A DNA stretch of 64,000 nucleotides from Hanleya hanleyi (Eukaryota > Mollusca > Polyplacophora > Lepidopleurida > Hanleyidae): the NCBI GenBank assembly GCA_036873755.1, contig JAVTVY010017362.1, positions 1 to 64,000 on the forward strand, in the 5' to 3' direction. Shown here piece after piece: positions 46,501 to 55,089 of this stretch (within the stretch, counting starts at the first letter, position 1; every line of letters begins with the position of its first letter). Under the pieces are notes generated by a model. It ran no database searches. It was not told the origin of the DNA and saw only the letters and a list, made by a program, of their open reading frames with translations. Position numbers and translations under genes: made by a program.

Positions 46501-49136
46501 ATTTTCATGAACATCTAATGTGTTGATAAACTATTTTGGATTTGAAGCTAATGGATGAATTTCCCAGCAATTGTTTTGATATTTGCGCCATGTTTTGCGC
46601 ACATTGTTTTGACATGTCCGCACTTGTCAGTGACTGGCACGTGTCTCAAATACCTAGAGTACTTTCATTGAGAAATGATAGTAAATATGGCCTTATGACC
46701 TTACGCAATGAATATGGACTACGGTAATTGAATAAATTGTTTTCGGTATTCGACCGATATTTCTGATAACGACTTTGGCTATTCATAATGGACTATTCTT
46801 TCACGTTTGCTATTATTCTTCCTGCCTTACGCATTTTGTGTTTATACCTTGAGATGAATAAAACGATCTTCGTTCGTATTTTTCATCTTTCATTGTTGGA
46901 AGATATGTAAGATGTCGATTCTTGACCACCATATAAATGCATAAATATTCGACTTTTCATTTAACAATTTTATATAAATCTGTGTGCATGCTTGATATTG
47001 TGATGTGTTTTGACAAAACTATTTCCGAAATACTAGTCCATAACCCTTTAGGTCGGCTATTGCAAATACAACTATTTGTGAGAATCAGTTATGTAGGTTC
47101 AAATTTACAGGATAACATGGAAACTGCTTATGTAAGGGTAATGAGTTAACCTTCGTTAACCTTGGTTTTGACGACTGAATTTATGTAATGCGACAGTTTT
47201 GTGATTTGCTGGTCATAATTGTACCGAAGTTGTAAGGACATCTATGTCGTGTTAAATTTACATTGTAACGTCTAGTATTGTATATAACGGAATGAACGGC
47301 ACATACAGGCAGACTAAAATCATCAGGTCTCATAGAGGCTCATGCCTCCGATAATAGTTATTGCTATCTCCAGTTCCGAAAATGACTGTTTACAGAATAG
47401 TCCGATGTTGATGAAGTTGTGCTAGTCTGCTTGCCAAATGATGCCGGTCATTCCTAAGTTAGGTGGAATGAATTTACAATAAATCGGCTTAATATTTAAC
47501 AGACATTGAACTTCGTTTTCGTTGTATCCTCTCTCGTTTAAAGAGGTTGTCAAGACTTCGAGAAATCTCAGAAGCCGGACCCTGGAAACTATTATTGTAT
47601 AGGTTTTATGAAGACCATCCCTGTGTCTGAGACGACTAATGCGTTACAACATCTTAAAGATCATGAGCGCACAAGCCCTGTCGTCTTAAAGACCTCAAAT
47701 TTCATAAGGTGGAATAATGGGGAGTTTCTTTAAATACAAATCTGCGTATTGATGGTTGAAAACACAGTTATATGCAGGACTTTAGTGATTAGATCGCAAT
47801 TTTGTGATACATTGAAATGATAGTTTAATTCTTCGATGTTCTGAAGGGGAGACATCTGCTTCGACATATAAGCTTTCTTCAGATGATGTTCTAAACGCTC
47901 CGAGGCAACGTCTTAGTCCTTGATGGAGATTAGGGTCTAGTTTTGCCAAGTTTGACTTGCTCGCATCGTTGAAAACAATAGGGCCATAATCAAGCTTAGA
48001 ACGAACAAGTGATCGATACCAATAGAGAAGCGTCTGCTGATCTCCTTCTCACCTCTCTGGGCATTACATGGATACTTTGACATCTGGTAATTACCACGGA
48101 AGATATGTTGAATACCCTCGAAGTTTTGTCCAATAAAGCCATGTTCACCTATGATATTAGCCACGAAGGCAACTGTAAATACCACAATAACTGAATCTCC
48201 TTTCGAACATTCCGGTAAAGCATGCTCACGATAAAGACGCCCAGGCCGCTCTATATATTTTTGACATCCAGTGTACAAAAATCCCATGCAAAAGCAACGG
48301 TCATCTGCCAAGGCAGAGATACATATTTCGTTGAAGTCTAAAAACACTGTTCTTAGGCAAACAACTAAAGCCATATAGGCGTAACAACGTATACTTTCTT
48401 ATGTTGTTAAACTGGGACGAACGATTCAGCGTGTACTGTAGCGTATAAATACTAACATCTAACCCTTACAAGCATTTACAACATAGGGATCGGATACAGA
48501 AGGGGTCAAATTACCAATATCGCAGGTATTACATTTGAAGTTGAGTACCTGTCGATGGCCATAGCCCCCATTCCATTGGTAGACACTAGAATGGCAAAAT
48601 GTTGCACAGTATGCCAAAGATGACAGACAATGCGCCCGGATTGGAAAGAACTGCTGAAAAACCATCCAAGCAACTGCAAAGAAAAACAGAGAAATACTGT
48701 AGATGAGACCGACGGTTCAGATGGTCACGAGTCTATTCTGTGTCAACAAGGAGCGTGTTTATCACCTCCACAATCCCTGAATCTGGCAGAGCGCTAACAT
48801 ACTAGTAATGCAAGATTTTTGCATGTATGACTCTTCCTTTTTTCAACGTTGATTTTCACCCAAGGTGTGCGAGAAATTATATATATATTTTTAATAGAAA
48901 ATGACATAATAGTTCTCTCTTCTAGTAAGAAGATTTCCTCCACTGTTTTTATCTCAAATCGGAAGTTTTGTTACGGCCATATGCAAACACAATTCTACGA
49001 AATTTTCCGCTTACCTCCAGTGGAAGGCATATGCCTAGAACCAGTATATCCGAGACAGCCAGACCAGATAATAGTACGCCGGTCGAATTACGAAGTTTCT
49101 TTGATAGAAATGCACCCAATAGAACTAACAGATTGC
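34399..49136 (-). CDS. Rhodopsin-like (class A) peptide-type GPCR, six exons, incomplete at both ends
   Basis: Six minus-strand exons with matching phases cover late TM1 to TM7, about 270 residues: 49,015-49,136; 48,549-48,673; 42,437-42,560; 40,006-40,217; 35,335-35,386; 34,399-34,574. Class A hallmarks are all visible: GN in TM1 (glycine split at the junction), LAVSD in TM2, the conserved Cys before TM3, DRY split across an exon junction, W in TM4, a Cys in loop 2 (YRCRLTWP), P in TM5, CWGP in TM6, NPIIY in TM7. The WIxxxx-free DRYIAI and peptide-like loop 2 hairpin suggest a neuropeptide receptor; the ligand cannot be told. The N-terminal exon(s) and the C-tail exon are not identified. Introns hold a nested LINE/LTR insertion and a foldback element; the TM7 exon is bordered by a 76-bp array made from itself. 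Confidence 0.85.
35335..35386 (-). CDS. GPCR micro-exon in loop 3
   Basis: 52 bp between acceptor CTCATTGTAG and donor GTATTT. It encodes SMEDDDPKNETVQSRKQ, an acidic then basic stretch typical of the intracellular loop before TM6. Its phase (1 base plus 17 codons) fits both neighbours exactly, which is the main evidence. Confidence 0.72.
35905..36470 (+). repeat. Duplicated repeat block, inverted relative to 29.3 kb
   Basis: Two partly overlapping copies. CCCTCATTAAATGATTCTGC ... ATTGTACAAAAAAACAATCA at about 35,915 and again at 36,127. GAGGTGCCGACATACTGACA at 36,062 and 36,308. The second continues to TACGCTTTTATTGTATCTGT, the inverse of 29,320-29,360. It lies within a receptor intron. Confidence 0.7.
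36500..38254. other. Receptor intron sequence, nothing recognised
   Basis: No exon, repeat family or conserved motif could be supported. Frames at 36,954-37,208 and 37,435-37,671 have no recognisable content. Confidence 0.4.
38255..39660. mobile_element. 1.4-kb foldback element with GATATC subterminal arrays
   Basis: Terminal inverted repeats of 41 bp with two mismatches: 38,255-38,295 starts CGGCCGTATGGCAAGCCGTT; 39,620-39,660 is the inverse. Inside each end is an array of a 21-bp unit (ATTTGATGATATCANCAAAT), about 12 units on the left to 38,560 and about 6 on the right from 39,525. Many units contain the exact palindrome TTTGATGATATCATCAAA. The middle has no transposase or long frame, so the element is non-autonomous. 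Flanks share only AAG, so the target duplication is uncertain. Confidence 0.78.
40006..40217 (-). CDS. GPCR exon: loop 2, TM5 and start of loop 3
   Basis: Acceptor CTTTTGTAG, donor GTAAGT after AGTGG (phase 2). It encodes KYTVLIDEDIIIYRCRLTWP (loop 2 beta-hairpin with the disulphide Cys), TM5 VLLVLVFFIPMCVM with its Pro, and a basic loop 3 segment. Confidence 0.83.
40218..42171. other. Receptor intron sequence, no gene
   Basis: Intron between the TM4 and TM5 exons. Apart from short AT-rich frames I see nothing to annotate. Confidence 0.45.
42172..42416. mobile_element. Second copy of the ACTCAA/TTGAGT MITE
   Basis: Left end CTCTCTAAAACACATGAGTG; right end ATTCAAGTTGTTTACAGAGT, a decayed inverse. 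The interior again has TTTCACTCAA, TTGAGTGAA and GGGATCAATTTCCACACTTA blocks found in the 9,681 copy. It is shorter (about 245 bp) and older-looking. Confidence 0.7.
42437..42560 (-). CDS. GPCR exon: DRY to TM4
   Basis: Acceptor TTTTTATTCAG. The first base completes the Arg of DRY; then YIAICMPLKAK, TM4 with VVIIWLISGA, and the end ALHE at donor GTGAGT (phase 0). A copy of the ACTCAA MITE ends 20 bp downstream in the intron. Confidence 0.83.
43180..44064 (-). pseudogene. Non-LTR retrotransposon: RNase H and 3' part
   Basis: The minus-strand frame at 43,684-43,917 contains AICADGSKDGERIACATIFS and SIFSTEARALLSALE, the first acidic residue and the helix Glu of an RNase H domain. Upstream (to 44,064), SLCQILPNKLLAVSPWQLAK is the linker that follows the reverse transcriptase in Jockey-type elements. 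Downstream, NTETDENAKAALDNVV and CNKDLTVKHILIDC give the RNase H end and a terminal zinc-knuckle-like motif. Frameshifts separate these parts. The left piece of the same element is at 47,705-48,010, split by an LTR element. Confidence 0.75.
44065..44856 (+). repeat. 5' LTR
   Basis: 792 bp, TGTCGATTCTTG ... CAAATTTCA, TATATAA at 44,433-44,439. It matches 46,913-47,704 with scattered substitutions, so the insertion is not recent. Confidence 0.82.
44973..45143 (+). CDS. Short gag-like frame of the LTR element
   Basis: Starts MAEPEKLQELQAIAQGITKL and stays open for 56 codons to LLRYSRR-stop. The equivalent frame in the 1-7,674 array stops after 24 codons. The sequence is helical and charged as expected for a gag N-terminus, but I cannot match it to a family. 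It is probably the relic of a longer gag, because the position after the primer-binding site is right. Confidence 0.35.
   Translation: MAEPEKLQELQAIAQGITKLLDNLRTDIQAKDNRQLQREQVKDLPSFLHLLRYSRR
46913..47704 (+). repeat. 3' LTR
   Basis: 792 bp; same ends and length as the 5' LTR. LINE sequence resumes at 47,705. Confidence 0.82.
47705..48010 (-). pseudogene. Non-LTR retrotransposon: reverse-transcriptase C-terminal fragment
   Basis: The minus strand reads SKLDYGPIVFNDASKSNLAK and LDPNLHQGLRRCLGAFRTSS followed by ESLYVEAD, the conserved segment after the reverse-transcriptase domain of Jockey-type LINEs (the frame is open from about 48,006 to 47,808). It is interrupted at 47,704 by the LTR element and continues at 44,064. 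Confidence 0.8.
48549..48673 (-). CDS. GPCR exon: loop 1 and TM3 to DR
   Basis: Acceptor TTTTTCTTTGCAG, donor GTACTC. It encodes GWFFSSSFQSGRIVCHLWHT (with the disulphide Cys), TM3, and ends AMAID plus two bases of the Arg codon of DRY. The track frame over this region is in the wrong phase. Confidence 0.83.
49015..49136 (-). CDS. GPCR exon: TM1 end to TM2
   Basis: Follows the acceptor TTTCGTTTATTCTAG; its first two bases finish a split Gly codon. It reads NLLVLLGAFLSKKLRNSTGV, then TM2 with GLAVSDILVLG, and ends CTGGAG before donor GTAAGC (phase 0). The Asn of TM1 and Asp of TM2 are the conserved class A residues. Confidence 0.83.
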
Positions 49137-51428
49137 CTAGAATAAACGAAACAAAAAATCGCCAACATAAAGATGTATCAGTTAGAATTGTGTATTCAGT
49201 ACATTGAACACCGAGTGTAACATAATACTATCAAGATAACTGGGTATCCAGGCCTCGAAATGAGGAACGTTGATGACAACCTGTATACAGGTTACCACAA
49301 CATGTTGGATGGTAACCTGGCAGAAAAACAGGTCACCATGCAAACAAAATTTAACTCGCCCAGAAGGCTATGTGTTATTTGTAATAACATTTAATCTACT
49401 TAAATTAATACTGAGTGACAATTTTCGATATTCAATTTCCGAGAATTTTCCCTACATGGTATGGCTGTTTTGGTCCTATACAAGCTTTGAACTAAAAAAA
49501 ATAATATTCGTTGTGATTATCAGAACATGAAATCTATAGTAGAAAGTGAAGAATGGGCTATCTTGACAGTCTCACAAAGGATTTATCACCAAGCCCTAAA
49601 GTTTGAACCAGAACAAAACCTGCTGCATACTTAAATATTTAAAATTAAGTTTTAAATTAAACCTTGAATAGATGACAGAAATAGGAAACACTTGGACCAG
49701 AATAAAACCTGCTGCATACTTAAATATTTAAAATTAAGTTTTAAATTAAACCTTGAATAGATGACTGAAATAGGAAACACTTTTTCCTTTGTGTGTTTCT
49801 TTAGTGAATGCTGCAAGAAGCACCCATTTTGGGTTATTCGCTATTTTTAACTGTTGTGAGATGCAGGGGAGATAACCACTCTTTGATTTTTATCAACCTG
49901 CCTACTTGCTGAAGTGTGGGACAGTCTCACTGGAAGGACATGTTGCCCAAGTGATCTTTTCCGGATCGGTTTACAAATGCATTTACTTATTTCTGGGAAT
50001 TGGTGAATTATTTGGTACTTTTGTATGATAATAATTTATTCTGTGGCACGATTCGACACTTTTTATGTAAAAAAATTCACGGTGTAAGTTTGAATTGGAC
50101 ACCAGAGAGTGTCAAGGTCGGCATATCGCGAGCGGACACACGTTCGCCGGAAAATTTGCCATGGCGACCTGAACAAGCGTTCGCCACTTATTTTGAGGGT
50201 TGAATATCTCTCGTATGCAGATCACATTAGCGTCCCAATTGCCTTCAAGGTTTCACATAACTAAATGATTTCGGTATCTTGCAGCTGATTCCGATGTGAA
50301 GTTTTGTGTTCTCATCTGAAGATGACACAATATAATTAAAATGAGTATAATGTGACACGATATGATGTGAATATGCTTAATTTGAAAAAGTTTGTACTAA
50401 AGTTGATCCCACATGACCGCCATTTTGCATGCTAGGTGTTGGGCTATAATTTGAGACTCCTCGGTTTTGATAAATTTAAAAATGAGCTAAGAAAAATACC
50501 TTGAACTATATGAGTGACATGAAAATCCAGATTTTCCGAAGACCCCAGATGACAGCGATTTTGAATTTTACCATCAGGTCCTAATCTCCGGGAGGTGCAG
50601 CTAGATTAAAAATGGACGCAATGTGTTAGGTTATGGTTTAAGATACCTCGTTTTGATAAAAATGAACGATGAGCTAACAATAATGCCATAAACTATACGA
50701 CCAACATGGAAATCCTGATTTTCAGATGACCCAACTATACGACAAACATGAAAAATCCTGATTACCTCACTTGACCGCCATTTTGAATTTGACCGTCATA
50801 TCTTAATCTTAATTTAACGCAAATACATTCAGAATGAGCGTAAGATGTTAGGATATGATTACGTAACCCTCGGTTTAGATAAATTTGCACTATGAGCTAA
50901 GAACGATACCAGAAACAAGAATATTCGTGCTTTTCAGATGACTCCACATGGATTTGAGTTGCCGCTCTGGCATGAAACCTATCCTTTTTTTAGCAAAAGC
51001 ATGTTTCCCCCAGCTTCCCACCTTGCCTTGAATGGGCAAAGTATTTATGCGACGGTATTAGAAAATGAATGTGGCAGTATCCAAAACAAACCTGCGCTCC
51101 TGAAAATACTGAACGTAGATGCGGACGATAAGACCCCATAGCCTGAAAGTCTGAGGAGTAGAAATGTTATGTAAACAACCTAATCAGGCGCGGAGGCCAT
51201 CCCAATGAAGCTTCCATCCAAGTTTGGTGGAATTCCGCACAGTAGTTTTCCATATAGCTTGCAAACAAGGTCTGCCTATACATGTACAAGTTCACGGGCA
51301 AACACTGGACAAGGACACATTGACGCACACATAGTCAGATGAGGAGGTCATTCCAATGAAGCTTTTATCCAAGTATGGTGAAATTCCGTCTATATAGTAG
51401 TTCTATAGATATTTTGCAGACAAGAACC
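49137..51428. other. Non-coding stretch upstream of the receptor TM1 exon
   Basis: The receptor N-terminal exon should be here or beyond the Polinton; none found. Contents: an 89-bp tandem duplication (49,607-49,784), diverged roughly 200-bp repeats at 50,400-50,930 with GACCGCCATTTTG, and paired blocks at 51,210 and 51,355 (ATCCAAGT...GGT...AATTCCG). Confidence 0.5.
49607..49784 (+). repeat. 89-bp tandem duplication
   Basis: ACCAGAACAAAACCTGCTGC ... ATAGGAAACACTT is repeated once directly with only a few differences, including a TTTAAAATTAAGTTTTAAAT palindrome in each copy. Confidence 0.9.
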
Positions 51429-51429
51429 T

Positions 51430-51462
51430 AGGACGGACAGACAGACAGACAGACATACAGCA
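51430..51462 (+). repeat. (GACA)n microsatellite
   Basis: GGACGGACAGACAGACAGAC run following the AATTCCGTC block. Such tails often end dispersed repeats in marine invertebrate genomes. Confidence 0.85.
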
Positions 51463-51728
51463 CAAACGCTAGATTTTTCTCCCAATAACGTTCGGGGAGA
51501 CAAGTAGTATATAACAAGCTTTTCGGACCATATTTCACCCGGATGTAGAGGTCATTTGTGGAGGTCACGTGGAGGTTGGAGAGGTCAAGTGCAGTATAGT
51601 TCCGGCAGAATGACCAAAAGCTACCTCCAACACAGGAGAGTTCCAATTGCTGCAGGGGATGTATTCCTCCGCGGTGATGCGGTCTGGCGTGAGCTTCCGC
51701 GGAGAAAAAGTAGTCCCTTGATAAAATG

Positions 51729-52900
51729 GTCCGATGGGGTCGAGTGAGGTATCAAAGTGAAGCTTATGTGAAGGGGCATCTAATGGAATGGGTGTGGGGT
51801 TGAAATAGCGGCATTCTGCGCATGCGCGGTGGCCCAAGGGTATGAAAATAGACGTTTTGGGAGCTAGGGGAGCCCCTAATGGTCCAATGGGGTCGAGTGA
51901 GGTATCAAAGTGAAGCTTATGTGAAGGGGCATCTAATGGGCTGGGTGTGGGGTTGAAATAGCGGCATTCTGCGCATGCGCGGTGGCCCAAGGGTATGGAA
52001 ATAGACGTTTTGGAGCTAGGGGAGCTACTAATGGTCCGATGGAGTTGTATGAGGTATCAAAGTGAAGCTTAGGTGAGGGGGCATCTAATGGGCTGGGTGT
52101 GGGGTTAAAATAGCGTCATTCCGCGCATGCGCGGTGGCCCAAGGGTATGAAAATAGACGTGTTGAGAACTAGGGGAGTCCCTAATGGGCCGATGGAGTTG
52201 AGTGAGGTATCCATGTGAAGCATTCGTGAAGGGGCATCTAATGGGTTGGGTGTGCGGTAGGAATATCATTCTGCGCATGCGCAGACGCAATGCGGAGCTC
52301 TCGTCCAATCAGAAGCGAGTATTTCAAATCCGTCACAGAGCTCTCGTCCAATCAGAAACGAGTATTTTGACCCGGTGCATTATGGGACATATCCAAGATG
52401 GCGGCACGTATGCTCAAGATGGCGGCACATCCGGTGTCGAAAACTGGCCATTTCGTCGGGATGTGGTCACCTAGTGTCGAAAACTGGACCCTGTATGGGT
52501 CCCGCTACACGTTTTGGGGTCTAGGGGGGCCACTAGTGGTCCAATGGAGTCGTATGAGGTATCAAACTGAAGCATTCGTGAAGGGGCATCTGATGGGCTG
52601 GGTGTGGGGTTGAAATATCGGTATTCTGCGCATGCGCGGTGTCCCAAGGGTATGGAAATAGACGTTTTGGAGCTAGGGGAGGCACTCATGGGCCGATGGG
52701 GTCGAGTGAGGTATCAAAGTGAAGCTTATGTGAGGGGGCATCTGATGGGCTGGATGTGGGGTTGAAATAGCGTCAATCCGCGCATGCGCGGTGGCCCAAG
52801 GGTATGAAAATAGACGTTTTGGGATCGAGCGGGGTTTCTCATGGGCCGATGGAGTTGTATGAGGTATCCATGTGAAGCCTAGGTGAGGGGGCTAGACTAG
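51729..52900. repeat. 153-bp tandem repeats at the Polinton flank
   Basis: Units start at about 51,729, 51,882, 52,034, 52,188, 52,539, 52,690 and 52,843, each with GTCCGATGGGGTCGAGTGAG, TCTGCGCATGCGCGGTGGCC and AATAGACGTTTTGG. A different block (52,290-52,530, with a doubled GAGCTCTCGTCCAATCAGAA) interrupts between the fourth and fifth. Every complete unit carries the palindrome GCGCATGCGC. There is no convincing coding content; the 141-codon minus frame only mirrors the repeat. Confidence 0.85.
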
Positions 52901-53338
52901 GGTGTCGTTTCCATTCTACTGCGCAGGTCACGTGGGTTGTGACGTCACTTCCGGTTGGGGTCCGGACCTTTGGAGATGTCTAGACTTGTCTGTGTCTGTT
53001 GATGTACTGGGGTTTTTCCCCACAATGGCGTTCACCTTCGGACGTGGTTTGGTGGGTCTGCCCAAGTGTGTGTGTGACGTCACTTCCGGTTTTCACTAAA
53101 ACTACCTCCAAACCCATAAGAAGTTCCACTGTTCAACCGCCGGGGTGTTTTCCCGGCCCGCCCCGGCCCCCCAGCGTGGGCGCGCGCGCGTGGGTTCTCC
53201 GGTCTGTCACCGGCAGTGCGCGCGCGCGGGACAAAAGGTCACATCACAGGTCAAACGGTCCAATGTCCAATGAGACAATGTTGCGGCATCGCTATAGTCA
53301 GAGCTTGAGCACAAAAAGGGTATTCTAGATGAACCTGG

Positions 53339-53450
53339 GAAATATGGGCAGTTCCATTTGGACCAATCAGCGGTCGAGAAAAAGAGCCAATCAGCGGTCG
53401 AGAAAAAGAACCAATCAGCGGTCGAACAATCAGCCAATCGAATTGGGGTA
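53339..53450 (+). promoter_or_regulatory. Cluster of CCAAT boxes
   Basis: AGCCAATCAGCGGTCGAGAA is repeated three times at a 27-bp period, followed by AGCCAATCG and ATTGG. CCAAT sequences spaced this evenly, next to the GC-rich stretch at 53,140-53,230, look like a promoter or replication-associated region of the Polinton end. Direction is not determined. Confidence 0.45.
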
Positions 53451-53907
53451 CTCACGGTGTGCTTTCGCTGACGTCCGCGCCTACATCTGGGTTCTTGTAC
53501 ACCCGAGTAATGTTTTCTGGACATGGATGGGTTAGCTTTGGCTCCATTCTAGGCCACTGATTGACTAATACGGTGTTCAAAGCCAGTTTCATGCATTATG
53601 CTCATAGAACTTATAGCCATCAACTTAATCTATACGTGTTGGACGAGTCTTCACTCACCGTATACACGCACTTCAATGAAATGCCCGCTCCAAACCTAGA
53701 CCAAAAACACGTACTTGGTCTGTGGGCTGATTTCATTGGCTCTCTATTTTTACTATAGTGCTCTTGCATTCTAACATTGATGGGTTACATTTTGGCCCCA
53801 TCCTACACCACTGATTTCAGTTTGACTGAATCTCCACATTGGGCATTGATGGATTATGAATAAAACACACAAGACAGGGTTTTTTTGGTGAGATCTCATT
53901 TTGTTTT

Positions 53908-53913
53908 TTTATT
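53908..53913 (-). terminator. Polyadenylation signal after the protease gene
   Basis: AATAAA on the minus strand, about 185 bp after the protease stop. Confidence 0.55.
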
Positions 53914-53961
53914 CAGTAACAACAACAACAACGTGAGAACAACCACGTGAAAACTGAAGAC

Positions 53962-54130
53962 CAGAACAAGAGGCTTGTACATTGAAAGAACTGAAGCCCA
54001 GAACAGGGGGCTTGTACATTGAAAGAACTGAAGCCCAGAACAGGGGGCTTGTAAACTTAAGCCCAGAACAGCGGGCGTGTGTACATTGAAAGAACTTAAG
54101 CCCAGAATGGGGCTTGTACATTGAAATGAT
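53962..54130. repeat. 37-bp repeats at the 3' end of the protease gene
   Basis: About five units of CAGAACAGGGGGCTTGTACA plus TTGAAAGAACTGAAGCC, two of them shortened. The protease stop codon lies within the array, so the last residues (FNVQAPFWA) are encoded by a repeat unit. Confidence 0.85.
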
Positions 54131-54569
54131 GGGCGGCCCAGTCATAGACGAGTACATCACGGTCCTCGGCATTGGGGTACTCGTCAAACATCTGTACGAT
54201 GGTAGATAAGGTCCTTCCCCGGCATCGATGGTACAGGTAAAACAAGCAATATTGTCCGCATACGCTACTGGTCAGGCTTTGCAACGTTTGACTGTTCCAA
54301 CACCACGTCTCTGTGCCTTGATCCATGAAATCTGTTAAATCGGGATGGAGGGGTGGCAGGCCGTACGGGTCAAAGTATTCCCCCTGCTGTTCTGCCAAGT
54401 ACACGGCCACCCAATGTTCACCGGGCCGATCCATCGGGTCTGTGTTGAGAACGTAAGCAGCAGGATACATACGGTCTACTGGGAACAAATCTCGGGCGAA
54501 CACCCATTGAAAGACCATACGTGTCTCTGGGTCATTCTCCAGCACGGTGGTTATCTGGTCTGTATCCAT
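54096..54569 (-). CDS. Polinton adenain-like cysteine protease
   Basis: 157 residues from the ATG at 54,567-54,569. That start is chosen because it follows the capsid stop by one base (TAACATGG); the longer reading to 54,626 would overlap the capsid gene. Fold family: adenovirus-type (C5/Ulp1-like) protease that matures capsid proteins. Catalytic residues are visible in order: His52 in GEHWVAVYL, Asp67 in YFDPYG, Gln near residue 96, Cys104 in SSVCGQYCLFY. All are intact, so the enzyme looks potentially active. The C-terminus is written by a tandem repeat. The neighbour order (capsid then protease) is usual for Polintons. Confidence 0.85.
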   Translation of the reverse strand: MDTDQITTVLENDPETRMVFQWVFARDLFPVDRMYPAAYVLNTDPMDRPGEHWVAVYLAEQQGEYFDPYGLPPLHPDLTDFMDQGTETWCWNSQTLQSLTSSVCGQYCLFYLYHRCRGRTLSTIVQMFDEYPNAEDRDVLVYDWAAHHFNVQAPFWA

Positions 54570-54570
54570 G

Positions 54571-55089
54571 TTAGGTGGAGAAGTCACACAGGACGTTGCG
54601 CGCCTTGTCCACTTGAATGATGTCAAACTCGGCGTGGCAGATCACATTGACGGTGGTCGCCAGGGCTCGTGCAAATTGGATTTCCAACCGTAAGTTGCCT
54701 TGCTTGGCTAGGGCCAGCTGATGGTCGTTCTCTAAGGTGGGGGTCAGATCGAAACAGAACAACGTGTATCCGTTCCCGTAGTCCTCCCGACTGATGAAAT
54801 TCCCTTCATCCTCGTTGATTTGACCGGTGGCTGTAAACAGGCTCTGATAGGCTCGAATGAAATTCCTGCGCGCAAAGTTCGGTGTTAAGGCCGTGGCTGG
54901 GACCTGTTGTCCATCCACATGCAGGGCCACGAAATTGATGCCGAAATGTTTGAAGTCAAACGGATTCTCTGGGTAGGCTCCGCTGAAACTGGTATTTTCC
55001 ACACAGGCCAGGATCAATCGCTTGGGTAGTTCCCCCAGGAACAGGTTTTCTTTGTTGGCGCTCATATTTCCAGCAGGCACAGAGAACAC
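54571..55089 (-). pseudogene. Polinton major capsid protein, C-terminal part
   Basis: This frame continues the capsid protein of the upstream gene after a change of reading frame near 55,090-55,125. It contains conserved blocks of the family (NPFDFKHFGINFVALHVDGQ; DEGNFISREDYGNGYTLFCF; GNLRLEIQFARAL), forming the second jelly roll. As a separate frame its ATG is internal to the protein, so I regard the pair as one broken gene rather than two genes. It ends one base before the protease start. Confidence 0.8.

Larger units (their letters stand above)
44065..47704 (+). mobile_element. LTR retrotransposon with two 792-bp LTRs, no pol gene
   Basis: LTRs at 44,065-44,856 and 46,913-47,704 are the same length with TG...CA ends and TATATAA boxes. 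Flanks TAAGA and TAAGG look like a 5-bp target duplication with one difference. A primer-binding-like TGGCGAGCTTGCC follows the left LTR. The internal 2.06 kb is related to the 1-7,674 array but diverged. It carries no recognisable polymerase; a 161-codon minus-strand frame (45,144-45,629) lacks any known domain. The element sits inside a LINE, which itself sits in an intron of the receptor gene. Confidence 0.85.

Noticed and set aside
47937..48374. 145-codon minus-strand frame as a membrane protein
   Set aside because: Its 3' part overlaps the LINE reverse-transcriptase tail in a different frame, and the rest has no signature.
51565..51990. 141-codon minus-strand protein in the 153-bp repeats
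   Set aside because: Its internal repetition simply mirrors the DNA repeat; no start context or homology.
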